64,000 nt of DNA from Bolinopsis microptera (Eukaryota; Ctenophora; Tentaculata; Lobata; Bolinopsidae), in the NCBI RefSeq assembly GCF_026151205.1, contig NC_087077.1, forward strand, positions 10,779,983 to 10,843,982. Reading direction: 5' to 3'. The notes beneath the pieces are model-generated. The model saw nothing but the letters and a program-made list of their open reading frames with translations. It was not told where the DNA came from and ran no database searches. Below are positions 23,101 to 34,811 of this stretch, piece after piece (positions within the stretch are counted from its first letter, which is position 1; every line of letters starts with the position of its first letter). The position numbers and the translations under genes were made by a program.

Positions 23101-23906
23101 TTAATATCACATCTAGAGGGTTACAAAAGGAGATGTTCACTTGATTCCACTGTAGTCTGTGAGATATCAATATTATTATGGACAGTGTGATTAAGCTTAC
23201 GTAGTACTACTATTTCCGATATCAATTTATACCCACGAGCTAATTACCAGCTAACACCGCAGGATTCATCAGTGATCGTTGATTAATGACTGCAGTAATG
23301 AATAAAGCGGTTTAGAGCTAGATCTAGACATATAACACCCCCGCAAGTATTAACATGTCCCATTAAACATTGCAACCAACTTCAATCTACCAAATAAGTT
23401 TTCAATAAATATGATTAAAGTTGTGGCGGCGGATCCAGCGAATGAGAAGTTCGCGGAGAGGTCACGTGACATTAATAAAGTTGTCGTGAAACAGTAATTA
23501 CAAACATGTTCACAGTGTGGTGGCAGTGAGAGTTTTTGCTCTCTTACTCTCCATGCTCGGTGGATGATTTGTCGCAGATCGCAGCAAGCTGTTTACAATG
23601 TGTCATCATGTCCTGGGAAGCTCGGCTCTTAGTGGTTTACTCACTGATTACTTATCCCTGTGCCATTCTGCTGATTCAGTCTTCAGATACAGTATAATAA
23701 CGATTTGCAGTGGATGTCATCTTTTAAAGTTATTTGTCATGTCCACTTTTCTTAAAGCAAAATAGTAATATTCAACGTTCGTCCGTCCCGGAGCAGAGTC
23801 TAAACCCTAGTTCTGCTTGTGAGTTTGAACCCGTTTCTGAGGTTGATATCAGAAACCAGATTTTGATTTCTATATTTTCATGAGCACTAATATCTTGTTA
23901 AAACTA
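20136..23906. other. No gene seen
   Basis: Non-coding. Local features are an 11-bp repeat ATCTACTATAC at 22888-22928 and a GC-richer patch at 22420-22615 whose 63-codon frame shows no recognisable domain. The region 20876-21115 has an open frame on the minus strand without recognisable similarity. Confidence 0.45.
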
Positions 23907-24325
23907 AAAGTGGGGAGAATGCTCCCCTGCAGACTACTTTTAACACCGGCCGCCCCCGGATCCCTAGGGCTGGACCCCAGCTCGATGGTGAACCTTACCA
24001 GCGTCAACCCACTACTTACCCGAAGACAATTCGCGACTTGTACCTCGAGGGTAATGGGTTGGAGTTACGGCTACATGCCACCTTGCTGAGGTCGTGCGGA
24101 TGCTTTGTGGCTATCAGAACGCTCCTTGTCCCGGCAGTGCAGGCTGCTACTTACTAACAAGCCATGCTGTGGACTCGTCCCATCCTGCCACAAAGTATCA
24201 CGGCTAAAGTTAGCTTTATATGCAGGGATTATGCGAAATATTTTCTTGTGTTTCTGTGAACCCCAATACGTTATACGATTACAAAGTTTCATGTGGTCAC
24301 AAACCAAATATGACCAATAGTTCGT
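23907..24325 (+). repeat. Hairpin-headed dispersed repeat, copy 3
   Basis: Head CTAAAAGTGGGGAGAATGCTCC (stem 23912-23927), then a GC-rich middle, then a tail with TTATATGCAGGGATTATGCG, AAATATTTTCTTGTGTTTC and AATATGACC. The weak candidate frame at 24356 starts about 30 bp after the tail. Confidence 0.6.
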
Positions 24326-24355
24326 CATTATACACGTTCACTCCTGATTGTAGCC

Positions 24356-24553
24356 ATGGCGTCCGAAAAGGCAATCTCCAACATATCAGAATTCCTAGAG
24401 GTATCCGAGACCAGGATAAATCATCTGTTTGAAAATCAGCAGAAAAGATTCAAATACTTTGTAAGCAAGGTATTTAATGTGAAAGCATACTTCAGAAAAG
24501 AATCTACACCTATTGAGGCAGTTCTTGAACAAAGGCATACATTACACGACTAG
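24356..24553 (+). CDS. Candidate small ORF or first exon, unknown protein
   Basis: A 65-codon frame starting at an ATG in a strong animal start context (AGCCATGG). It encodes a mainly helical, charged peptide (MASEKAISNISEF..., ending EAVLEQRHTLHD) without any signal peptide or membrane segment. A splice-donor-like GTAAGC at 24461 falls within the frame, so it could instead be a first exon of about 105 coding bases. No domain is recognised. It sits just downstream of a dispersed repeat and could belong to a longer version of that repeat. Chance open frames of this length are expected in 64 kb; the start context and amino-acid mix are the only arguments for it. Confidence 0.3.
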   Translation: MASEKAISNISEFLEVSETRINHLFENQQKRFKYFVSKVFNVKAYFRKESTPIEAVLEQRHTLHD

Positions 24554-27500
24554 TTTGCACTAGAACTTAATTGACACGTCAAGTGTAAATTGTTTTAGAT
24601 GGTTATCGTTCTGGGTAACGGAAGAATGCTAAGTCAACTTATAGACCTGATCACTAGTGGGAATGTGAACCATATTTGCTCTGTTAGTTTCTTTTAGTAG
24701 TTAGATTATTGCAAGCATTGAAAATAGGAATGTCTTCTACTCTTTAGCTGAATTAGCAGCTGAATTAGCAGCTGAATTAACATCTAACCAGGCAGACAGT
24801 TTCATTGACCATAATTTCTGAAATATTTCCGTATCATCTGTTTATTAATAGAATCAGGTAATTTTATGAAGTCGACAAAATTCTTATTTACAATCGTTTA
24901 GAAAGAAACATTTCCATATTCAGATTTACATAATGCTATAATGGTGAGGATGAAATAAACCTGATCAACACAGCATTACATCGTGGTTAAGGTCGAGCAT
25001 CAAATTTGGATACCCAGAATCTATCTCTAGATAGACCGTAGAACAGCCATTCCTTGGAGTATGACTATGAGACAATTGCCAAATGTGGCTGCTCAGCATT
25101 TTCAAGTCTTGGCGGCCGAGTTTCAATGCTACGTTATACCTGTAAAACTTCTACGGCTAATCTGATCCGCGGTAGGAAAGTGTCTTGTTTTTTTGGGAAA
25201 CATTCTTGACAAAAACGGATTCTTGGTCATGTTAAACATTAAGCTGGTAACGTACGGTATTACTTACTGTCGTTTGGAATTTCACTCAGTCTAAATTAAT
25301 TCCCCTTCATTCGAATGAGACTTTCGGGATTATTTTATGTCCAAATATTGATACCATTAAATTTTTGTGGTCAGCTCAAATTAAGTAAACGGGTATAATT
25401 CTTTGTGGGGCAAATGTCAGCCTGCAGAACACTCAAAATAGTCAACGTGACACAAAGGGACTGCATGTTCTCATGGATTAACATAGATTGAAAATTTGTC
25501 AAAAAAACAAACTTTTAGCCGCCGAGTCAACAGGATATTTACCTTGGGAAGCACCTGTCCCCAAATTTGTCTGGTTGGCCGTCTAGGCTCACTGTACAAA
25601 TAAAATATTCGGATCTCCGAGTCTTCTTAATGGGCTCGAAAAATGTCTTACGGTACGTAGTTTTTCTTCGGAAAATGATGATCTAATGTCAATAATTAAC
25701 CAGTAACCATTTAATGACAATTATATTATTTCTTTTCATTTTAGATAATGATAGGTGGCTTATATCATGCAGAAATTCTCTGCTGTAAGGATATTTTGTT
25801 AGTCTATATTTGCTAGTCTGTATGCATTCCATTTCTGAGGCTTTCATTCCGCAAATTTTAACGTCTGAATTAATATGTTAATAATGTTAATAATGATTTA
25901 TTCAGCTTTGATGATAACAGTTGCTTACATAGTTACTAATGCTTATATAATAATATGCGAATATTATATTAGTGTTCTAAAATTGGCGTCCCTTCCGTCA
26001 CCTACTTTCGTCACAAGAACCGCTCCTAGATGACATGTGACACAATCAAATCTCTTGTTCCTCCATCGGAATACGTCTTACTACTTTTCTAGAACAACCC
26101 CGTTTAAACAATCCCACTAACATCTTAAGATGTTGCAGAGTTGTTAAAACGAGTGACTATAACTATTTAAGTTGTAAAACTGACCTTGTTCTAGGTATCC
26201 CGGTTTTGAGCGTAAGAGATCACACCCTGATGTCTTATGTCTCACTCTCCAGTACTGACGTTTTGTCCGCTCTCTCTCTCTCTCTCTGGTTAAACCCTAA
26301 ATGTCGCGGTTAAGCTTGTAGTTTCGTAGGTTAAACTGTCAGATTAATAGTGTTACGTGATTTTGTACGTGGGCACGTGCCACGTTGGCACGTGATCTCC
26401 TATATTTAATATATTTCCAATAGACTTGCTACGAGTTCACAGTTTCAATATTGTGTAGAGAAAAATAATGGTTTGCGGTTTTCCAGCTGTACGTTTTGTT
26501 GGTTAAGTGTTAATTTTCACGGCTCTTTGAAGTGGTGATTTGTGACACTAGTGGCGGTTTATTCAGTGCTGGAGGTGGCATGATTGTTAATATTCTGGAA
26601 TTCTCTGTGGTAAAGTTCACAACTCAGAGAGGAGGGGGTGACGTATTAACCTTTCCTCATGATTAATAGCTCCGGTGATTTATACCAGATCTTTGCACAT
26701 ACTTGATCCTTTGCTCACCACTGGGGAGGAAGTTGGTTTCAATTTAATCTGCGTGTCCTGTCACGGGGTAGAGAAGGACGAGGACCACGGGGTTGTATAA
26801 AAGGTTAACCACTTGCTTAGGATCCTCCTCCTTGACATAGCTTTGAAAGGGTAAAAGTAACTTTTGTTTCCGGACGTGTTTTCAAGCAGAATTTGGTTCA
26901 GGGCATAACTGAGAAGTTTAATAAGTTCAGTTGGGAATTGGGATCCATTTCCCTCCTAGCTTCTGCCAGGTACACCATGACGGCTTCCTTTCCAGGGCAA
27001 ATTTCCTGGAATTAATTTTATGGCTTCAACTTCAGCTCCATAATCTCATTTTGTTTCCGTTTCACATTCCCTCTTCCAGTCCCTCGCTGCATTACATATT
27101 TCCCTCTTTCAATAACTCTCCTCGGTGGCTCAGCTCAGTGTTACCTCTCCCTGGCTCACTCTTTTCAAAAGAAGAAAAGAGACAAATTATGAGCTTTTGG
27201 TAACTTAAGTTAGGTATTAGGCTTCAACTTATACAAAATCTGCCGGCTGGTAGATTTTGTATAAGTTGTGGTGAACGGCTGAAAGCTGAGAAGGTTGGCC
27301 AAATAATTTGCGCTCCTTTCTGGTATTTTTCTGGAAAAGTTCATACTCTGTCATCCGAAAATTTCATTTGAATGATGGAAATTGTATTTCCAATCCAGGA
27401 TGGATAAGTTACCAATCGATTGCGTCCGAAAATTCACAGAATTGACGTAATAGCCTTAATCTTTCCTGTAAATCTATACCTCTAAAGCTTTAAATTCAGG

Positions 27501-27671
27501 AATGAAACAAATTTTCCGTTAGTTACAGCCATCATGGTTTAGTTTCTCAGTAACATTTTAATCTTTAAATATGTCCTAAGTTTCACTAGCTTTTCTTCTT
27601 GACGCCTTTCTGCAAACTAGTTTGATATAACTGGACCGTGTCTTGACTTTCTCTTACGTATGAATTTCAGT
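24554..27671. other. No gene seen; hairpin and short repeats
   Basis: A 12-bp repeat AGCTGAATTAGC occurs three times at 24746-24780, a (CT)n run at about 26270-26287, and a perfect 17-bp hairpin at 27225-27268. No exon is supported. Confidence 0.5.
27225..27268. repeat. Perfect 17-bp hairpin
   Basis: CAACTTATACAAAATCT (27225-27241) and its exact reverse complement (27252-27268) around a 10-nt loop, GCCGGCTGGT. No flanking duplication is obvious. Confidence 0.8.
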
Positions 27672-28158
27672 TAAGGGGGTGGGGGTCAGTGTTGTAGTGG
27701 TTCACAGCTGGTAATGTGTGCTCTGAGGGGGGGGGGGGTCAGTGTTGTAGTGGTTCACAGCTGGTAATGTGTGCTCTGAGGGGGGGGGGGGGTCAGTGTT
27801 GTAGTGGTTCACAGCTGGTAATGTGTGCTCTGAGGGGAGGGGGGGGGGTCAGTGTTGTAGTGGTTCACAGCTGGTAATGTGTGCTCTGAGGGGGGGGGGG
27901 GGGGTCAGTGTTGTAGTGGTTCACAGCTGGTAATGTGTGCTCTGAGGGGGGGGGGGGGGTCAGTGTTGTAGTGGTTCACAGCTGGTAATATGTGCTCTGA
28001 GGGGGGGTCAGTGTTGTAGTGGTTCACAGCTGGTAATGTGTGCTCTGAGGGGGGGGGGGGGGTCAGTGTTGCAGTGGTTCACAGCTGGTAATGTGTGCTC
28101 TGAGGGGGGGGGGGGGTCAGTGTTGTAGTGGTTCACAGCTGGTAATGTGTGCTCTGAA
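27672..28158. repeat. Minisatellite, 9 copies, invariant core plus variable poly-G
   Basis: Nine copies of a ~43-nt core (GTCAGTGTTGTAGTGGTTCA...GTGTGCTCTGA) start at 27685, 27738, 27792, 27848, 27904, 27959, 28007, 28062 and 28116. Each is separated by a G-run of about 7 to 16. Core differences are few (one ATATGTG, one GTTGCAG), while G-run length varies between every copy. Confidence 0.95.
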
Positions 28159-28333
28159 CACTGATGTTATACAGTTTTGGTGCAGGGATGTAACATTGAT
28201 TTGATGGCGTGACACTGTGTAAATTACTACAACTCCTTGGCCACAGTCCTGAGTCACTGCTACAATAGCTACAGCTGTAGTAGTCAACTCATAAATCTTT
28301 CTCACACTTGTCAAGCTAAACAGCACTTATAAC

Positions 28334-29180
28334 ATGTCCCCCTACACACTGCGCACAACTCTACATCTCCCCTACACACTGCGCACAACTCTACATCTCC
28401 CTACGCACTGCGCACAACTCTACATCTCCCCTACACACTGCGCACAACTCTACATCTCCCTTACACACTGCGCACAACTCTACATCTCCCTACACACTGC
28501 GCACAACTCTACATTTCCCCTACACACTGCGCACAACTCTACATCTCCCTACACACTGCGCACAACTCTACATCTCCCCTAAACACTGCGCACAACTCTA
28601 CATCTCCCCTACACACTGCGCACAACTCTACATCTTCCCTACACACTGCGCACAGCTCTACATCTCCCTTACACACTGCGCACAACTCTACATCTCCCTA
28701 CACACTGCGCACAACTCTACATCTCCCCTACACACTGCGCACAACTCTACATCTCCCCTAAACACTGCGCACAACTCTACATCTCCCTACACACTGCGCA
28801 CAACTCTACATCTCCCCTACACACTGCGCACAACTCTACATCTCCCCTACACACTGCGCACAACTCTACATCTCCCCTACGCACTGCGCACAACTCTACA
28901 TCTCCCCTACACACTGCGCACAACTCTACATCTCCCTTACACACTGCGCACAACTCTACATCTCCCTTACACACTGCGCACAACTCTACATCTCCCCTAC
29001 ACACTGCGCACAACTCTACATCTCCCTAACAGACTGCGCACAACTCTACATCTCCCTACACACTGCGCACAACTCTACATCTCCCTTACACACTGCGCAC
29101 AACTCTACATCTCCTCTACACACTGCGCACAACTCTACATCTCCCCTACACACTTCGCACAACTCTACATCTCCCTTACG
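28334..29180. repeat. 30-bp minisatellite, about 28 copies
   Basis: Tandem CTACACACTGCGCACAACTC + TACATCTCCC with 29-31-bp length changes in the C-run. Because 30 is divisible by three, the minus strand stays open for stretches and encodes a Cys-rich CAVC(R/K)GDVEL repeat, but the 29- and 31-bp units break the frame many times, so I do not call a gene. Confidence 0.95.
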
Positions 29181-29519
29181 AATATCACACAACTGTAAAA
29201 TATTTACTTCCACACGACAATAACCAGGAATCATCATCACCTTGACTGAGTAGCTAGTAACAAACAGATAGCAGCTGCAAGTAACACGTTATATTTAACT
29301 TATACCCACGTCGATCATATAACGTAATGTGTAGATATGTTGGATATACACAGCACGCTCAGTTGTGGAGTTAATTCCACGGATATGTATCTGCTAGTCG
29401 CTTTTAACGGCAGCTATACCAGTCTTACTGCAGTCTTCTGATTTATATGTCACTAGCTACTGTAGTCTGTAGTAGTTTGTGTTTGTGTGTGGACTTGATC
29501 GCACTGAATACTCACTCAT

Positions 29520-30030
29520 TATTGGGAACCTGGTATTTGCATATTTGCATATTCTTCCGTCATGTATTTGCATATTCTTCCTCGTCATCTTTTGTCTCGG
29601 GGCAGTGTTCTTATTTAATATTGTAACTGTAGCAGATCCTGTCAAATCGAGAGTGTATGATTTTATTCTCCTGGATTATTTGACATATTTTAAATAGTAT
29701 TATCCAAGTTTCCCTTATATTCCCTCATTTAAAATTGACGATTTTATCTATTAAATTCCCTCTTTAATGGAGTGGGGTAATGGTATTTATGTGCATACTA
29801 TTAGTATTTATGTGCATACAACTATTCCTCGTCATCCACTATATCGGGGGGGGGGGGGGGGGGTGTTGCTACTTGCATGTACTATACTAGTTCCCGATAC
29901 TCTGTGATTGTGAGTGTTGTGCTGGGTTATTATATTATGTGCTGGGTTATATTTAACATACTTTAAATATTTTGATGAGGACTTCTTTTAAATTCCGTTA
30001 TTTTTTGACGATTTCTTTATATTTGATTTA
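29520..30030. repeat. Diverged tandem duplication of ~250 bp with an 18-G run
   Basis: The left half (29520-29760) and right half (29770-30030) share, in order, TTCCTCGTCATC, a TCGGGG.GTGTT block, GACATATTTTAAATA / AACATACTTTAAATA, and GACGATTT.ATC.ATTTATTAA. The right half contains an uninterrupted run of 18 G at 29846-29863. Confidence 0.6.
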
Positions 30031-33000
30031 TTAATCCGGGCGCCTGGCCGGTGGAAGACTTATAATAATGTAAAATGTAACACAGTTCTTGGGTAAATTT
30101 TCAAATCGTTTTTATGAAAATCTCGTACTTTGTTTTTGAGTATCTGCCGTTAAGTTTGGGTCTCCAACCACTTATCATCTCTATTATTAGAGTAATATAG
30201 TGTATTGGTAGGAAATTAATTTATGCAGTCATTTGAGAACAAAAGACGTTTTTGTAGAAACATTTGCAATCACATTACATAATATTATAAAGAGAATATA
30301 CACTATACAGGTATACTTATAATTAATAAATAATATACGCATGACCAAAGCTAAATGCCTGAATGCCAGCAAGACTCTTTTTCATTTAATTTCGGTTACG
30401 TAGTTCAATTTGTTTGATTTGCTCCGCCGATGAATTTTAAATATGCAGCTTTTTGTTAACCTTTTATTAAATTATACGTACATTATTAAAATACAGGATG
30501 TCATTTTTATTTATTCCATCTAGCTGCTATGGTAAATTCCGCTACTGACCGTTCTCTTACTGCCCTCAACTCCAATCTGTGTCTCTTAGCCAATCTGTGT
30601 CACTTAGCCAGTTAAAGTGCTTCAGTGAGGATGTTTTTTAGAGTTTTATAATAGTATTTTATAACTGTCTCCTTAGTGTGCTCTCCCAGCTAATAGACTG
30701 TCTAATGCACTGTATTCGTTTAAAAAGAGACAGTTCATTTTGCATTCCAGACCCCCTCTTTAGTTCTGTTTAGTCGCTGTTTCAGTGAAGATCTGGTGTT
30801 TATGTGTGTGTAAATGCCGGATCTTTCGTAAACAAGAGCTGATAACTAAAAGGGCGGGTCTGTATGTGTGTGTGTTCAAAGTGCACATTGCAGTAACTCA
30901 CTGAAAACTCACTGAAAATCACTAATAACTCACTAATAACTCACTAATAACTCACTAATAACTCACTAATAACTCACTAAACGTACTTGTGCGCTTATAT
31001 GATATTCACCGATATCGCTCATATTTCCCTGAGATGAGCTATGACATCTCTATTGTTTCGGATGTGATGCCGTTCTTCTAATATTGTTAAATCGGTAAAT
31101 TGTTCGAGTTTCATTTCATGAAATGGATCTGATTTGTCTCCTGCTAGGCTGAAGATCGCGCCATATATAAACATCATGTACATTTTACTCAATTGAACTG
31201 ATACATAACGTTACTGTAGGTGGGTCATATCCGTATGTCATTAGCATTCCATTACGGTCTGGAAAATAGGCATTTACAGTTCCATCTCGATTGATCGCTG
31301 TCTGTCACGCTATCAGTTACCTAAAGGTTTGTTTTTTTCTGTTTTAAGACTACATATCATATTTCTGAATCCCTTGATTACCTGGAAATCCCCATTGACT
31401 ACCTGGGAAACTGGCGTTCATATATTCACCAATTTACTTCTAAGTTCTTAGGTGTAAATCAGTCATTGGTCGTTACACGAAAATAGCGGCTGTTCTGTTT
31501 CATCTTATGATACTTACCATCATATGTTCATTGTTCATCTGTTTATGATAGATTAGCTGACCAGATACCCCTTATTAATATTATCATTAACCATTTACCC
31601 TTCCAAGTTCCATCTCAATTGATTGCTGTCTGTTACTGCTCTGTTTTGTGTTTTGTTGCTTATATTTCTGTTTGATTAATACTCTTGAACAAAGAGTTAC
31701 TTTCTACTATCTGTCTAGTTTCATTCTAGCTAGTATAGCAGTTGTTCTGTTTTATTATTCTTTACATTTCGGTATGTGTGTTTATCTGTTTATCATATGA
31801 GTCTAATAGATATGTTGAATGCTCGTTAGACGTTCGGCAATCTGTTTGAAACCATTTTATTGTTTGAAACAGATATTGCTATCAGGAATTAGCGTATAAA
31901 GCTGTAAGTGACTCCGTTATTTCAGCTTTGAAGTAGAAGGAAATACTTTGAAGTAGAAGGAAATAGCTTGGTAGTAGAAGGAAATAGCTTGGTAGTAGAA
32001 GGACATATCTTAGAAGTCGTTTAAAATATATGATCCACTGAAGTTATTATCGGTAAAGTCGCTAAATGTAATAAAATGCTCTCTAACAAGTCTCTAACAG
32101 GCTACTAACAGGCCGCTTACAAGTCAGTAGAGACTGTCTCTAAGAATGGCTTGTATTACCAACTATTGGCTTTCTCATCCTACAGACTAGACTTCACCCT
32201 CACCGAGCTATCTTAATAACAGCTGGTCTGGCTCTGTGTGATCGTGTCATTAAGCTAGCCATAAATTAGTGTTTAGTAACCGATCTGTGTCAAACTCTAA
32301 CATTTGCTTGTAATCTACGATACAATTATTTCCTGGTACTTTCTCAGGCTGTTCACGTTAATTGATCTTTTTATGATTTCATCCTCAACTCATTCTCTTA
32401 AATTACCAACACGTAAACGCCACCCCACATGTAATATTTAAAGTGTGTTGGTCGGTGGATCAGTTGGAGGTTAATAATAACTAACACCCGTCATAACACA
32501 GCACATTAACCGCCCCCCGCCACTCACTATCACACTCATTATGACTTTATGACGTCGACGTAATTATATGCCTGGTCCTGTGCCGACACAACAGATGAAG
32601 GCAAACTGATTGTACCTGTTATGCTGGGAGCACAGTCAATAACTTTGCAGTTAACTTAGTCAGTAACTTAGGAGTTATTTCTAGGATCTTGGTCAATAAC
32701 TATAAACTATGTGTTTACTCTTCTCCTCCTCATATGATAGTGATGCGAGCATAGTCAACTGCACGCCCTTAACTGCACGCTCATTATTAGTAATACTAAG
32801 GACCTTATAATCACCTTTTATCGCTCCCAGATAATTCGCATGTTGACCCGTTATAATTCGTCCCTCCATAATTTACTTGATCGTATCATATATAATCAAA
32901 TGATTGTTGATTAACCTAAAAGTGTATTTTATCCGTATTTGAGAACAATATTTAGGTTTTTAGAAATTTTAATCCCGTATTTGTCCCTATAAACATCATA

Positions 33001-34755
33001 TCTTCGGGTTTATCATTAAACTGCACGTTGATGGGGTCAACAAAACACACTAAAAATACGAACAACTCATGTTCCTGCCACCTGATAATTCCATATCATA
33101 ACCACAATAACTCAGATGTAATTACTCTGATCTGTGATGGTATCCTATTTTGTCCCTCTTCATAATAGGATAATATTCCTGATCCTACCATATTTATATA
33201 TAATACATTATATTTATATATGTATAATCATAACTTATCCTACGACCGACCTATTTTATTATTTATGCACTGTGAGTACCGTCTCTGTTGTTATGACTAC
33301 CATTTCATCTGCTGATAACCTCAATTAGAAGGGCAGAAGTAAGAACAAGTTTTCCTACCCCTTTCCACCCCTTGCTCCTCTACTACGATGATGTGCGTCA
33401 TTACCATCGCCACACTACTGTTAGCACGTCGTATAATCACTACCTTTCAGCTGTTTATACAGCTCATGCCTTCATATACAGCTGCACCTTCATAACCCGA
33501 TAGTTTATCTTACAGATTCCTTCTCAGTTCATTTATCTTGAACGGAGCTTTAGTCACGTGCACTTCAACATCTGGTAACAGTGCACTATTAGTGGTCACC
33601 ATGGTAACAACTCTTTTAGAGGAGGTGGAAAGAAATCCTCAACATCTAGTCGTAAATAAAAAATCTTCAACATCTAGTTATAAACTGAAATATTTTGAAC
33701 AAATCAACATGTTATCATCTGGTTAAACCGTGAAAGTGAAGAGTTATAAAAGATATTCTGTCTGCAGGATACCGTGACCAATAATAACACGTGATCAATA
33801 ATAACTCGTCAGATTTATAGGGTCATGCATCCTGTTGTTTTTCAGAGCGTTAAAGCTCATTTAAATTATATTAACCACTCTCCGCTCTCGCTCCATGATG
33901 TTTTTGAGAAACAGATGGTGGATAAATAATGTCATTGGTCCAATCTCGGGAAAGTGATCTTATTTTACAGCTGTGAGGTCACACGAGAGGTGTTGCCTCC
34001 CTCACACGGTCGATCTGTCCCCTCATCAAGTTCAGGTGGTGTCTTAAGACTTGTGTGATTCCGTTTCTTATGTGTTATAATATACCATACCACACATAGT
34101 AGAGCTTTATACCATACATGTTACATCTATTTTAGTCAATATCAGTTTCGTGGAATTTTGCTATCTCATTTAGATATTTTGATGACATTTGTAATTTATT
34201 TTCTATTTTGAGAAGCGATCATCAATTTTGATTCCCCAGTCCGTAGTCCAAAATAGGTTCAAATATGTCGTGAAATCTATGCTTGTCTTTAATCTCCTTG
34301 CAAATTGCTTATAAAATTGCCACGAACTACACTTTTGTCAGTCACCCGTTCTATGATGGCTGATGATAATTTTGTGGCACCGTACAACTCCGTAATTTAT
34401 CGGATATTTATCACTACTGCCACTCTCTTTCAGATGGCTTCTTGAATTACTTGCTCCTACCGAGACCCATGTTTGTTGTCGATATATTAGTTGGACGACT
34501 TCAGAATATCTTATGATGAGTAATAGTAGGCTTCATAATTAGAGTTCTCGAAGGGGCTTCCTCTTTTTCTCACCTCCACACCTAAGATATTGTTAACAAT
34601 AGAATCTAGGAGGACAAGTGGAACTGGCACGGGAACTCATTTTGAATACCGACATTTGGTCACAGTATTTTTATCAGGGACTTGAAGGAAAAAGTGGGAC
34701 TAGCGCGGCGACTCGCTTTGTACCGACAGTAAGACATGTTATTACAGACATTTAG
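30031..34755. other. No gene seen; tandem repeats
   Basis: An 11-bp repeat CTCACTAATAA at about 30897-30981 and four 20-bp units (CTTTGAAGTAGAAGGAAATA type) at 31926-32009. A diverged duplication of ~300 bp links 31265-31570 with 31595-31830 (shared AGTTCCATCTC.ATTGAT.GCTGTCTGT and GC.GTTGTTCTGTTT.AT). No exon is supported. Confidence 0.5.
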
Positions 34756-34811
34756 CAGTGTTTAGGTAGCAGTGTTTAGGTAGCAGTGTTTAGGTAGCAG
34801 TGTTTAGGTAA
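34756..34811. repeat. 14-bp tandem repeat, four perfect copies
   Basis: CAGTGTTTAGGTAG repeated at 34756, 34770, 34784 and 34798 with no mismatch, so probably recent. Confidence 0.9.

Noticed and set aside
27672-29180. CRISPR-like array (regular repeats)
   Set aside because: The units are contiguous tandem repeats without unique spacers, and the genome is eukaryotic.
28777-29240. Cys-rich repeat protein on the minus strand
   Set aside because: It is the translation of a 30-bp minisatellite; 29- and 31-bp units break the frame repeatedly and there is no start or splice context.
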